Source of the DNA: Berberis thunbergii
Taxonomy: Eukaryota > Streptophyta > Magnoliopsida > Ranunculales > Berberidaceae
Assembly: GCA_003290165.1 (NCBI GenBank)
Contig: QNQO01005866.1
Coordinates: 48,073-112,072 of the forward strand
Direction: 5' to 3'
Length of the DNA stretch: 64,000 nucleotides
Below, in pieces: positions 1 through 11,281 of this stretch. The translations under genes and the position numbers were made by a program. Under the pieces are notes generated by a model. It searched no databases. It saw only the letters and a program-made list of their open reading frames with translations, and was not told the origin of the DNA. Positions within the stretch are counted from its first letter, which is position 1, and every line of letters begins with the position of its first letter.

Positions 1-1500
1 CTTATCTGTGAAAGTCAAGGTCGGAATTGGGCTCTATACTCGCGAGTAATACACGCATCGATCCTCGCTGGTAGGCTGTGTCCGTATCTCAAGGAGTGTC
101 CGCTTTTGAGACTTGTTTGATTGTTTTTCTTTTGATCCGATTTTGTGAAGGACATATAAAATTCCTAGAGCCTCCTTTTCGGTTTCTTTGGCCACCTCTT
201 CTCTTTCTCTGGTCAGATAACTCCTTCAGCTTGCCTTTTCGAATCCAGTACTTGATCTCGTACCTTAGACTCTTACATTCATTGGTGTCATGGCCACCCT
301 CCTTGTGGTACGAACAATACTTGCAGTTATCTCATTTGAAGGGGTCTTGTGCAGCTTCAGGGCCATTTTAGATCTTCTTAGTTTTTCATGGAATTAAGGA
401 CGTCCAACAAACTAGAGTTGGGGTGGGGGGGGGGGGGGGTCATGGTTATGGATCAACATAGTTGGAAGATTTCTCTAGCCTGGTGTGGCTTGAGTCCAAC
501 CTGCCATCGTTGCACTTCTTTTTGTTTCTATCTTTGTCTCGCTTCTTTCCCTTCATTCTGTCTTTAGAAACAGAGGGTTTCTTCTCTACTTCTGTTTCCT
601 TTTTTACTGTTCTCATTTTATCCAAAGTGATGTGCCTCTAGGCTTTTTTCAAGAGTTCTGCAATATTTAAGGGGGGTTCTAAGGTGAGGAACTTGTAAAA
701 CTTTCCCTATGTTAGACTCGCAGTAATAGCCGTAATGGTTGTATTGTTGCTGTAGTCATCAATAAGCGTCAACTTGTCATTGAAATGCGTGACGCATTCC
801 CTTAGCTTTTCATTTGACTTCAGCCTCAGGGAAGTATATTGTGCGGGCCCTTCCAGATTCGCTGGCTGCCGACAAAGCTTGTCAACAATTATTTGGCCAA
901 TGTCTTGAATGATTTGATTGACTTTGGCGAGAGGTATGAAACCATGTCAGCACTGACTTCTTTCATCTGGAAGGCGATGTTATGCATATCACCGATTCAG
1001 AACCTTCTTTGAGCGCCATTACATGTTGATAATGGCGCAAGTGATCAAACGAGTCACCGATCCTGTCATAAAACTCATGCTTCGGAGAGCTGAACATTTT
1101 TGGCAGAGTTTCGTTCATGATGCGGTCCATGAACGACGGAACAAAAAGGCAGTACAACACGTCTGGGAACTGACCGGGGCTTGACTCTATTGTACCTGCA
1201 CTCAGTTGTCATTTGGAGATTGTGGTCTGTGTTGCTCCTGATCTTCTTCAGCGGGTGGAGGGTTCTGTTGAGTGAGAATCTCCATTGCTTTTGTGATCTG
1301 CTGTATTGGTAATGATAACAAATCTATCCTGGAGTCCGTTACTGCTGTTGCTGGTGCGAGGGTGTGATCCTACTGCCATTGTGTCACCGGCACTACTGGA
1401 AGCAGTGGTATAACGCTAGTTTGAATGTTTGACGTGTCTCCTTGGTCTGCATTGTTGCGGGATTTGGTGGTCACCATCTTCTTGAACACTGAAGAGAGAT
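1..1500 (-). pseudogene. gag remnant of Tat-type element
   Basis: Gag packages the element RNA into virus-like particles. Around 963-1160 the minus strand encodes a conserved gag stretch, with DSFDHLRHYQHVMALKEGSE followed by the hydrophobic part of the domain. Near 270-330 it encodes a zinc-knuckle-like motif, CSYHKEGGHDTNEC, typical of Tat gag C-termini. Several frameshifts and stops separate these pieces and no single frame covers gag. A run of about 19 G/T bases at 421-439 marks one local disruption. The homologous copy at 42740-43743 shows the same order of motifs. Family identity is clear; function is lost. Confidence 0.7.
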
Positions 1501-1552
1501 GATGTTTGTGTTTTGCTAGGAACTATGTCATTCCCCACGGACGACGTGAAAC

Positions 1553-2228
1553 TGATGCACTCGATTTTTGCTTCCTGCTCGACCTTGACCTGCTGACTTG
1601 CACAAGGAACATATGTGAGCCACGGACCACTGTTGTGGTGGCCGATGCAACTCCGATGCTAAAGTAAGACAAGGATCAGAAAAAGGCTTAATGTTGTAAA
1701 TAGGAAATTTGTACGCACCTTTGTTCACCAACCTCATGTCTTATTTATAGTGTTGGAGTCCTGGTTCGACCAGACCATCGTTGACGTAGTTTAGGAAAAA
1801 TGATCTTCTTGGAGATCCTTCTTTAATTAGGAATGGTCCTGTGGAGGGAAGTTTCCATGTTAGACCTGTGCTCCTAGATACGTGGGAGATAGTTCCCAAT
1901 TGGAGAGTTGTCCATAGATGAAAATTTCCATGTTACGACATATACTCTAGTATTTGCTTCCTAGTTAGAAACAAAGTGTTGTTGCCTTGCCTGTCCGAAG
2001 TTGTTCCTGAGACACTTACCTTAGTAGGCCTTCTGGGTATTGGGGATGGTTGTGAGATGTGTGGGCTTAACAGACTGTAATAATTTGGGTCCGTTAGCGG
2101 ACTGTGCTATGTGAGTTTGATGCCCCTTGGGCCGGATCAGTGTTAGACTGACGCTTAGGCCTGTTATTCCTTGAGATCATCATGACATGTGTACGGTGTA
2201 GAAGAGATGACGTTTTGGTGTATCATTA
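1553..2228 (-). repeat. LTR, Tat family 1 (5' LTR)
   Basis: This 676-base LTR starts TGATG and ends ...TATCATTA on the plus strand, a slightly decayed form of the TGATG...CATCA termini in the copies at 29300, 43869 and 51798. It shares with them the internal block around 'cgatgctaaagt' and the terminal block 'cacgtgtacggtg'. Gag lies on its left, so it is the 5' LTR of a minus-strand element. Confidence 0.8.
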
Positions 2229-2906
2229 GTTATATAATTTTCTAACTCTGAAGCCTCCAAATAGCATGGCGAACCTACTAAAGAGCGCACATAAATACAT
2301 CACTATTAAAAAGATGTGGGCTGCTATGAAAAACAACGAGTCCGAGAGGAAATTCTTCTTGTACACGTGGCAGATATCATCCATCACGAGGAATAGACAC
2401 CTCACACTAAATATAGATAACAAGTCTAGTCACTAAAGCTCAAAGATGCATTTAGTCACAAACCTTGACTAAAGTTAAAGGCCCAAATCTAAAGCCCAAT
2501 TGATCTCTTCTCTTCTCTTAGAGAAAAGAGACGTTACGAATGAGACAAGTCATGGCGAAAATTACTCCCCCGAGGATGCATCTCGATGAAGGAGGAGACC
2601 GTTGTGAGAAACATTCCTCTTCATTGCGCCCTGCATGCTTAAGTCATGCACCGAGTTAATTACTCTTATTATAAAAGGTAAAAGAAAGATTCACGAAGGG
2701 GGTATGTAAACACAATACAACTATACTCTGTCCAGGTTCATTCTCTCTTAGAGTTAATTGACTTAAGTATCGGAGTGCCTTCGACCACCGAACAGATGGT
2801 GTCCAACAATCTAACCTTATTTTGCAGGTCAGATCTCGAGGAAAACAAATTTGAATGCATCACTTATAAAACCAAAGCTATGAAGAAGGAATACTTGCTT
2901 GCAGGT
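2229..2906 (+). other. Intergenic, possible LTR 3' part of another Tat-like element
   Basis: No gene is visible. From about 2650 the plus strand has TATTATAAAAG, then TTGACTTAAGTATCGGAGTG and, later, TTTTGCAGGTC. This order is typical of the end of Tat-type LTRs. I found no matching second copy in the window and no clear boundaries, so the LTR reading is tentative. Confidence 0.3.
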
Positions 2907-4132
2907 TGATGCGGATTTAATTAACCTAAATAAATAGGTTATTTCAACCAACTTGTAATAACCGCAAGTGCACGGTGCCTAACTAGTAGACAACGGCAAG
3001 TACGGGTCGATCCCACGAAGAAGGTGGATGCAATTGAATTTTAGAAATTATCTAAACCAATTTAAATGGAAAATGGGGTTACAACATTTTTAAAGCTAAA
3101 CTAAAAATAAATTAAAACTAAGAAAATAAAATAAAAGATAGATGAGATGGGTTTTGTGGGCTTGGACTCACCAATGAGTTAGTAAAATTATTTAAATCTA
3201 AATTACTGAATTTAAAAACGAGAAGCGTTAGGGATGAGAATCCCTTGCTTACACCGAATATGTGATCGTTAAAATCCAATTCAACTTATATCATGTTTCT
3301 ATCAAACATTAACAAATTATTTCAAGCAAATACGCTCTTACCAAGTATTAAGTGTCTTTTTATGGCACACTTAATCAAAGTTTAAGCAGAACCGGGGGTG
3401 TGAATAGCCAAAAACGGTTTTGACTCATTCTCCCGCCTCTGCTACAGTACCCGCTACAGTGCCGACCTTCTTCTCCAGCGCGACAGCGCCGCTTGCGGTG
3501 CTTTTCTTCGCTCCTCGCGACCGTCCCGTCCTCCAAACGATTCTAAAACCTGAAAAAGATAAAGAAGGTGAGGAAACAATCGAGAGAGAGATGCGAAAAT
3601 AACAGAGAGAAGTCGGGAGAGGACTCCCCTGTTTTCGCTGTCGCGATGGTGGTGCGCCGCGGTGAGGCTATCTGTGGTGGTTGTTCGATGGCGGAGAGAT
3701 GGTAAGGAGGCCTGGACGAAGATAGGACAGAGAGGATAGGAGGACGACCTGCCTGGCTCTGTCGCAAGGCGGAACAAAGTCGCTGTGATGGCGGCTCTGT
3801 TTCGCAGTGGTTGTGGTGCTGGTTCTCGGTCTGTGACGGTGGTCAGTGGTTGTTAGGTGGTGGCGGAAGGACAGATGGTGGATGGAGGATGATGGACAGG
3901 GAGAGGAACAGTGTGGTGATGGTGAAGATTTGACGTGAAATAGTGTTGTCACGCCCCTGTTTCATGGTGGTGGCGGTGGCGGTTGTGTTGTCTTGTGGTT
4001 TAGGTTATGAATTAGGTTTCGGGTTTAGGTTTGTGACTGCTTTATACCATCGTTGAAATCGACTAATTGTCGTTCCTTAACTTATCGCCTTAATATGATT
4101 TCATCGTTTACGCTCAAATTCCTACAAAGACA
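2907..4132 (-). repeat. LTR of a second Ty3/gypsy family (copy 1)
   Basis: It aligns with 14846-16584 over its whole length, starting TGATGCGGATTTAA and ending CTACAAAGACA. On the minus strand it therefore begins TGTCTTTG and ends CGCATCA (TG...CA). It lacks about 295 bases present in copy 2 (around 15328-15610) and another block near 16110-16440. The left flank (CAGGT) and right flank (TGGGG) do not match, so this is not an intact solo LTR. Its right end joins endogenous viral sequence at 4133. The short GC-rich ORFs inside it (3454-3952) are low-complexity and look spurious. Confidence 0.75.
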
Positions 4133-4997
4133 TGGGGGTTTGACTTTAGAAAGACTAATTGTTGAATCAGGGATGGAACAGACATAATCCCAACACATGA
4201 TCCAAGCAAGATTGAAACGGATGAAGAACCAGGTTGAGAGTGACTGTTGGTCAACAGGCTTTGGAGGCTGGTACTTGTCTCTGAAGATATTCCATCCTTC
4301 TCGAACGGGAGAGGGAAGGATCTCAATAACTGGACCAAAGGAGCTCCACCATTGATGTTGGAACCAGAACGGCAGAACTTTGGCATTGAATTTTTGCAGA
4401 AGAGGAAGAACCAAGAATGGCCTGATTGATGAGGACTTATAAGAAATGCTCTAGTCCAAGCATTCTTATAATCATAATAACTGTATATTGGGGAACATAG
4501 CTCTGTGAGAGCCTTTTGTGAAAACGGGGGTGTTGGCCCCATTCAGCTTCTGTCAGGACTTTGAAAATCTGACATTTGGAGAAGGTGATTCGCGTTTTAG
4601 TGTCATCAAAATGATGAGTAACACTAATCGAATCAGAGTCTACCAGAACGAATTCGTAGAATTCTCTGGTTTTGGTTGCATCTGACTCTTCATACTGTTG
4701 TTCTGGAGAGTAAAGGTGTCTTGAAATTGCTTGGGGATCAGAGATTAGAACTCTAAATTGAGGTTCAATCATACATAACAAGTCTAGATTGGTCTTGTTG
4801 ATGTATTGGAGCGGTGCCTGGTTAGGCTTTGGAAGACTTACCAGAGAGGTCAACTCTTCATTTTGAGCAAGAGCTGAATATTTCTGGGTTAATTGGAGGG
4901 CATAAGAAAGAGGGGCTGGCTGCGGAGAAGTAGAAGGCTTCTTCGCATAACTTGCCTTTGATTTGGGTTTGGGAGATGAGTTGGAAGAAGAACTCAT
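4133..4997 (-). pseudogene. Viral ORF2 (copy 1), truncated
   Basis: This protein of unknown function follows the polyprotein. Its ATG (4997-4995) overlaps the TGA of the polyprotein (4996-4994) as ATGA, an arrangement that suggests translation by re-initiation. The N-terminus is rich in Ser, Pro and Lys, and no known domain is recognised. The frame breaks near 4480, where this copy lacks a base present in copy 2. The 3' part is cut off at 4133 by the LTR junction. Copy 2 (12473-13612) shows what follows, an acidic C-terminus. Confidence 0.7.
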
Positions 4998-5551
4998 CTT
5001 TGAAGGAACTCACGGGAGAGGAAGTATGCCAGTGAGTTGTCTTTCCCCTTTATATACTTGATATCAAAATCAAATGCAGAAATCAAACCTTGCCATCTGG
5101 CGAAAATCTGTTTGGAAACCAAATTTAAAACATCTTTAGTTAAAATGTCTTTTGCAGATTGGCAATCAATTTGTAATAAAAAATTTTGATTAATCAAATC
5201 ATCTTGAAATTTCATGATGCACAATACGATCGCTAAAACTTCTTTTTTGACCGTAGAGTAATTCATTTGAGTAGAATTCCAAATACCAGAATGGTATCGG
5301 ACTAATTGAATAGTAGAAGACTCAGGTAGACGCTGTTTGAGGATACCACCATACCCTTGGTTGGACGCATCTGTTTCTACTATTTTGAAGGCATTGGGAT
5401 CTGCAATTCCTAAACAAGGAAGATTTTTTACTTGACTTTTGACTTGACGGACTTTAGAAGTATGGGCTTCAGTCCATGGGCCTGGATTTTTCTTAAGACG
5501 AGAGTATAAGGGCTTAATCAAAACTAAGGCCTTGGTAAAAATCAGCAACAT
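4994..5551 (-). pseudogene. Viral polyprotein: RNase H region
   Basis: This is the C-terminal RNase H part of the polyprotein, which degrades RNA in RNA-DNA hybrids during reverse transcription. The motif VETDASNQGYGGILKQ holds the first catalytic Asp of retroelement RNase H. The frame differs from that of the reverse transcriptase upstream, so a frameshift lies in the overlap at about 5514-5551. The stop overlaps the ORF2 start. Confidence 0.85.
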
Positions 5552-6383
5552 AGTTTAAAGATCCAAGAAATCGTTGTAATTGGGTTTTATCCCGGATTTC
5601 ATCTGGAAATTTGTCAGCAAATTCAATTGTTCTTGAAATCGGGGTAATCATCCCATTGAAAATCTTGTGACCTAAAAATCTAACATTTGTTTGAAACAAA
5701 TTGATTTTGGTTGGAGATAAAACCAATCCATTCTTTTTAATACAATTTTCGAATTGATATAAATGTTTCCAGTAGGCTGGAACTGAATCAGAGAACACCA
5801 GTATATCATCGATATACACAATGGTGAATTGAGATAATTGGGATAGAATATCATTCATGATATTCAGGAACTCGCTAGGAGCATTTTTGAGGCCGAATGG
5901 CATTACGTTCCATTTGTAATGACCAAAAGGGACATTGAAGGCGGTTTTATACCGATCCTTGGGGTGAATCTGGATTTGACAAAATCCAGATTTAAGATCA
6001 AACTTAGAAAAGACACAGGCATTGTGTAATCTTTTAAGCAGATCTCTTTGAGAGGGAATTGGATATCGAATCCATTGAAGAACCTGATTTAAAGGTTTAT
6101 AATTGATGACTAAATGAGGACTTCCTCGTTCGAGTTCTGCATTTTTATTTACATAGAAAGCAGCACAACTCCATGGAGATTTGGAATCTCTAATGAGTCT
6201 TTTTTGCTTTAATTGATGAATTTCTTGTTTGCAAAATTCCATAAGTTCGCTATTCATTTGAATAGGACGAGCCTTAGTGGGAATTTTTCTTTCATCAAAC
6301 CCTGGTTCATAAGGAAGACAAACCACATGTTGAGATCTATACCAAAATGCATTAGGCAAATTAGAACAGAGTTCATCTTGCAA
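5514..6383 (-). pseudogene. Viral polyprotein: reverse transcriptase region
   Basis: This is the polymerase core of a caulimovirid polyprotein. The catalytic YIDD is encoded at 5816-5805, and the upstream FDLKSGF and MPFGLKNAP blocks are visible in one open frame of 289 codons. This is the best-preserved part of the virus. The joins to protease upstream (near 6380) and RNase H downstream (near 5520-5550) are out of frame. Confidence 0.92.
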
Positions 6384-6969
6384 ATGTTTTGGTATTGGAT
6401 TATTTGAGATTGAAGTTTAGGTTCACTGATTTGATCAGCTACCCTTTTATATTCAATTTCTTGTTTCAGAAAGTTTAACTGCTGTTGTTTGCAGATTAAA
6501 CGATTCAAAAACTTTTGTTTAGAAACTTGATTAAGTTCATAAACTTCTGATTTAAACAAGAATGGAAATTCAACCTTAGTACCAAGCATGGTAGTTGAAA
6601 TCCCTTGTTTAGAAACAGAAAAAGGAGAAATTGCATTAATAAAGGGCGTACCTAAAATCATTTTTGTTCCATATTTTTAACAAGAAGAAAATGTTGTTTA
6701 ATGCAAATCTTATTCTTGCAAATATGAGCATTTGTTAATTTGAAAGCAATTTGAAGTTTTGAGTTATCTGTAGTATACAGACTTTGAGTTGTTTGTTTAA
6801 AGTATTGTACAGATACAATACCTTCTTGGATACAATTCATATCAGCCCCTGAATCTATCAAGGCAATTACTGATATGCTTGTTTCATTATAAATATTTAA
6901 AGTTATGGCTACATACCATTTTTGGATGGTAACAATATGGGGATTAACTTGTTTTTGTTTAAATTGCAA
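6254..6969 (-). pseudogene. Viral polyprotein: aspartic protease region
   Basis: This region corresponds to the retropepsin-type protease that processes the polyprotein. The active-site motif DSGAD is encoded at about 6855-6841, and the downstream ILGTPF block, equivalent to the conserved hydrophobic-Gly motif, is in another frame. The frame changes at about 6658-6665. The region is therefore broken, but recognisable from its place between coat protein and reverse transcriptase. Confidence 0.8.
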
Positions 6970-9337
6970 AGGAAATCTGCTTGTTTCTGCTTTGAAGAAG
7001 AAAGTTGTTGAGAAGAAATAACAGGAGTTATATCTTCGTCTTCTTTTTCAGAAATAGCGGGAAACTGATTTTCTTGCAACATTTGAATTTGAAGGTCAGT
7101 TAAATTTTGATGTTGTTTTAACTGATTAACCTCTTTTTTAAGATTGTTTACTTCATGTTGTAAGTCTGCAAGACTAACAGGAGAAGCACTTGCTTTTGTT
7201 TGATTAAACCTTCTAATGATTTCTCTGTGATCATAAAAAGAACTGATCACATCAGGAGGAGATTTCGTTTGGGAGAGAGAGTTCTTGATGTGTTGAAGAT
7301 ATTCAGTCTTCATTTGAGGATCATCAATTTTATCTACAAAATCAAGCAATATTTGTGATTGCTTATTTTGTGATAGCATATTGATTTGGGTTTAGCTGAA
7401 AGGTGGCATAAGCATGCACCAGGAGCACAATCACATGATTGTTCAGAAGAATCAGAAGAATAATTGAAGTTATTCATCTGTAGTTCTGGTTCAGAAGAAT
7501 CGGAGTCTGAATCTATCAGACAATTTAAAAACATATGTTTCATATGTTTGGGTATATCCAGGGCTTGGATCTTTTGGGTCGTTCTACATTGTTTTGCATA
7601 ATGGCCAGGTTGACCACACTTAAAGCAAACAGGCTTTGAAGTGGAGCCTTTCTTAAAGGGTTTGGACTTACGAGTCCCATGTTTTTTGGGCTTGCTATAG
7701 TACTGTTCAAGTGGCTTAGCAGGCTTTGGGCCATAAGGCTTTTTTCTGTTTAAATTGTCGGGCCGGGTTGGACCGATACTTTTGTTTGGATGTCAAATGG
7801 TGTTTAGTGATCAAACACCGGCTTGCCTTTCAAAAAAAAAAAAAATTAATTAATTTTAGCCTTTCAAAAAAAAAATTGGTGTTTAGTGTTCAAATGGGCC
7901 GGATAATGGAATTCATCAAACCCATATTGTTGACAAAAGTCACCTAATTCTCTAGGTCCATAAATATGCTGTTTTTTTAATTGTTTTTTAATTTTAAATC
8001 ATTGCAAATTTGAAGGGCGCATTTATTGATAAACGCAATTAAATCACCAAATGTTAAGAGCTCGTACTGTATATCACCTCCATGCTGTTCCTGGAGTTTA
8101 GTACGAACAGTTTCAGCAAAGATTTCAGGAAGACCTGAAATAAACTTACGTTTCCAGAATGGATTTGCTGCATCAGTCTGAAGCATCACCCGTTTCATAA
8201 AGATATCTTTGTAATATCTAAAATGACTCAAGGTAGGACACTTGTGAGACATCAGTAAATCTTTGGCTTTACCTTGGTATTCATTAGGATTTCCTACGAA
8301 ATAGCTAAGAATACTTTGGATTAAGGTAGGCACACTGTCTGGAACGAAAGTTTCTTGACCAAGATTATTTTCAACCTTGATTGGGTTACCATCAGGGCCA
8401 ATTTCTTAGCAAATAAAATTTCTGTTTTTTCAGCAGTAGTGAGATAATTATCCCACCATCCTTTGATCAAGCCGGAAAATCCTTGAATAATGATAGTTGC
8501 AATGGTGTGATCATCTTTGCCTTCTGCTCTATGAGTAGAAGCCATCATCACCATTTCTTGAGTAAGCTCAAGAACTGCATCTTCACTAATGCCATCAATA
8601 TTCCAGATATACAATTCTTTTGGGGAAAAAGAACCAAAGGTTTGAAGATTTCTTTCTTCAAACTGCATATCAGGGAATGAAGGTCTAGGATAGAAATTCC
8701 TAGATGTTGGCATGGGATTTTTCCATTTTGGAGTTTTTGATGCTGTCTTAGCATGTCTAATAGGATTTGCCTGATATGGAATGTAATTTAAACGATCCAA
8801 TTCAGACATAGGGTCAAAATCAACACTTATGTCTGATTCACAGTCAGTCATGGCTGGATGAGACAAAGTATTGATTCGTAATCTTGAATCCATTTTTAGA
8901 GCATCTAATTTGGCATCAATTTCTTTTAATAAATTTGTTTTAGAAGAAAATGTATTTGGCGCCAAAGGATCAGGAATTTGAAAATAAACATTTTGTCTCT
9001 TTATTTCTTGTTCCTTGCTTACCTTTTCTTCTAATTGTTTTTTTCTCAGTTCGTTGGTTACGAGTTGGTCTTGAACTAATTTTTCACCGAGTTCAGACAG
9101 AAGAAGGTTAGTATAATTATTCTGATGAATAAGAATACTAACATAATCTTCAGTTTGGTGAGAAAACGGAGAAGCAATATAATTTTGATTTGAAACTTTA
9201 AACTGGAGGTCTACCATAGGAGGTAAAACAGCTCTAACAGTTTTCTTGTCTGTAGAAGTCCAGACTTTAGGTGTTACATTTAAGACATGAATTTGAGGGA
9301 TGTGAACGTTGAAATACCAATCTAAAAAGGGTAGATT
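6909..9337 (-). pseudogene. Viral polyprotein: coat protein region with CCHC zinc knuckle
   Basis: This is the nucleocapsid part of the polyprotein. A Cys-x2-Cys-x4-His-x4-Cys knuckle is encoded at 7627-7586, followed by an acidic Ser/Asp/Glu stretch near 7500, typical of plant pararetrovirus coat proteins. A predicted coiled coil (QHEVNNLKKEVNQLKQ-type heptads) lies near 7100-7180. Breaks: a single in-frame TAA at 9340-9338 separating it from the movement-protein part, a frameshift near 8405, an A-rich insertion at about 7805-7870, and further frame changes near 7380 and 6960. Confidence 0.8.
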
Positions 9338-10074
9338 TTATTTCAATTCTTCACAACATTCATAGAAAGATTTGCTAAGTTCTTTGCGTTCTGACTCAGT
9401 TGTCTGAGCAATGAACTTTTCTCTTCTTTCATCATTGTCTGTAGACAAGAAGTCTCTTTTAATTTTTTCTTTATCAAGTTTAAAATTTGTTGTTAAACAT
9501 TGAACCCTGGGAATCTGGAATTCCATTTCAGATTGTGTGGGTGATTGATTTGCTTCTGAAGTTTCAGGAACTTCATTTTGATTATAAATGGGTTGAGGAA
9601 TCTGGGGATAATTAGGATTTGTCCTAATATTTCTTAATTGAAGATGAGGAATGACTTCAGGGGTTGGTGTCCTCGAAGGGAGTCTGGTTGGAGCAGTTCT
9701 GAATGAAGATTCAGATCTTCGTCCAGATTCAAACTTAGAAGGATCAAGAGTAGTAACTCTTGCATCATTGAATCTCAGTTCAACAGATCCATCAGGGAAT
9801 GATAAGATTTTGTCGATCTGACTTGGAGGAAGTTTCTTTGGGTTAGAAACTCCTTCAATGATCCATGATTCAGGAAGAGTGACCTGATCCCATTGAATCG
9901 TTCTGGGTACGATTACATTGGTCTTTTGGTCATTTACCTCAAAGAGGATTGTTTGTCCTCTGTCATCTGTCTGCAAGGCACGAGGCCTCAATTGAGTTTT
10001 CATTGCTCTATAAGTGGTCTTATAGATTAGAGCAAAGGGTTCAGAACCTTCAGCCATGTCAAAGCTAGAGGTCT
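9338..10074 (-). pseudogene. Viral polyprotein: C-terminal part of movement-protein region
   Basis: The minus-strand frame from 10057 to 9338 is open for 239 codons and lies directly upstream of the coat region in the same frame, separated only by one stop. By position and length it is the end of the movement-protein region and the linker after it. No catalytic motif is expected here. Its 5' side is replaced at 10075 by satellite DNA, so the conserved core of the movement domain is missing. Confidence 0.65.
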
Positions 10075-11023
10075 GTTAAGCGCAACCAAACTAGTTTGTT
10101 GAGTCAAAAATGTTCCATTTGTCATTATTAACGTCCACGCGAGGTTAGAAGTCAAACGGAGTCCATTTGGTCACTCAAATCCTTGTATTCTCGGATTGCA
10201 CCCAAATTGGTCTCCAATGGAGCCTACAACGTACAAACGAGTTTTATTTCTTCGTTAAGCGCAACCAAACTTGTTTGTTGAGTCAAACATGTTCCATTTG
10301 TCATTATTAACGTCCACGCGAGGTTAGAAGTCAAACGGAGTCCATTTGGTCACTCAAATCCTTGTATTCTCGGATTGCACCCAAATTGGCCTCCAATTGA
10401 ACCTACACGTACAAACGAGTTTTCCTTCTTCGTTAAACTTAACCAAACTTGTTTGTTGATTCAAACATGTTCCATTTGTCATTATTAACGTCCACGCGAG
10501 GTCAGAAGTCAAACGGAGTCCATTTGGTCACTCAAATACTTGTATTCTCGGATTGCACCCAAATTGGCCTCCAATTGAGCCAAAACGTACAAACGAGTTT
10601 TCTTTCTCCGTTAAACTTAACTAAACTAGTTTGTTGAGTCAAAAATGTTCCATTTGTCATTATTAACGTCCACGCGAGGTTAGAAGTCAAACGGAGTCCA
10701 TTTGGTCACTCAAATCCTTGTATTCTCGGATTGCACCCAAATTGGCCTCCAATTGAGCCAAAACGTACAAACAAGTTTTCCTTCTCCATTAAACTTAACC
10801 AAACTAGTTTGTTGAGTCAAACATGTTCCATTTGTCATTATTAACGTCCACGCGAAGTTAGAAGTCAAACGGAGTCCATTTGGTCACTCAAATCCTTGTA
10901 TTCTCGGATTGCACCCAAATTGGTCTCCAATGGAGCCTACAACGTATAAACGAGTTTTATTTCTTCGTTAAGCGCAACCAAACTTGTTTGTTGAGTCAAA
11001 CATGTTCCATTTGTCATTATTAA
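10075..11023. repeat. 178-base satellite array (about 5.3 units)
   Basis: Units start at about 10075, 10254, 10432, 10610, 10788 and 10967, with spacings of 179, 178, 178, 178 and 179 bases. Each begins near GTTAAGCGCAACCAAACT (or AAACTTAACC variants) and contains the fixed block CATTATTAACGTCCACGCG. Units differ at a few positions only, so the array is young or homogenised. It starts next to the movement-protein remnant and breaks off at 11023 inside a unit, directly against viral sequence. No ORF is conserved between units. The length is typical of nucleosome-sized plant satellites. Confidence 0.95.
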
Positions 11024-11281
11024 ATCTTCAGTTTTTTGAGAAAATATAGATTTGGAGATTTCATAAATTTCTTTTTGGGGTATTACTGGTATGGACCAGT
11101 TTTGTAAATCTTGTTCAACTTCAGAAATTCTACCTGCCATTTTGGTCGGTAAACTGTTTGACTTAGAACTAGAAGTTCTGGAAAATTTTGAAAACAAAGA
11201 CATCTTTTTCAATTTGCTTGAAGGATGGGTAGGAACACTGTACTCGGACCACCTACAGCTGGACCATCTGAGTGGGACCAC
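11024..11281 (-). pseudogene. Viral polyprotein N-terminus
   Basis: A minus-strand frame runs from an ATG at 11281, with a second in-frame ATG at 11203 which I prefer as the start because the sequence before it is low-quality leader. It covers about 60 codons rich in Ser/Lys and then acidic residues, and is cut at 11023 by the satellite array. It lies downstream of the primer site, as expected for the start of the polyprotein. Upstream short ORFs in the leader are usual in this family. Confidence 0.6.

Larger units (their letters stand above)
1..2228 (-). mobile_element. Tat-lineage Ty3/gypsy retrotransposon, 5' part
   Basis: This is a minus-strand element with its 5' LTR at 1553-2228 and gag to the left. 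It runs off the window at base 1. The first ~900 bases align by eye with 42730-43600, a second copy of the same family, so the assignment rests on two independent copies. Directly inside the LTR, at 1527-1552, the minus strand reads GTCCGTGGGGAATG, which resembles a degenerate primer-binding region. Protease, pol and the other LTR lie outside the window. Confidence 0.75.

Noticed and set aside
3454..3952. Overlapping minus-strand ORFs rich in Ser, His, Thr and Arg
   Set aside because: They lie inside an LTR, are low-complexity, and the copy in the second LTR (15696-16097) does not keep the same frame.
2907..4132. Intact solo LTR
   Set aside because: The flanking pentamers differ (CAGGT and TGGGG).
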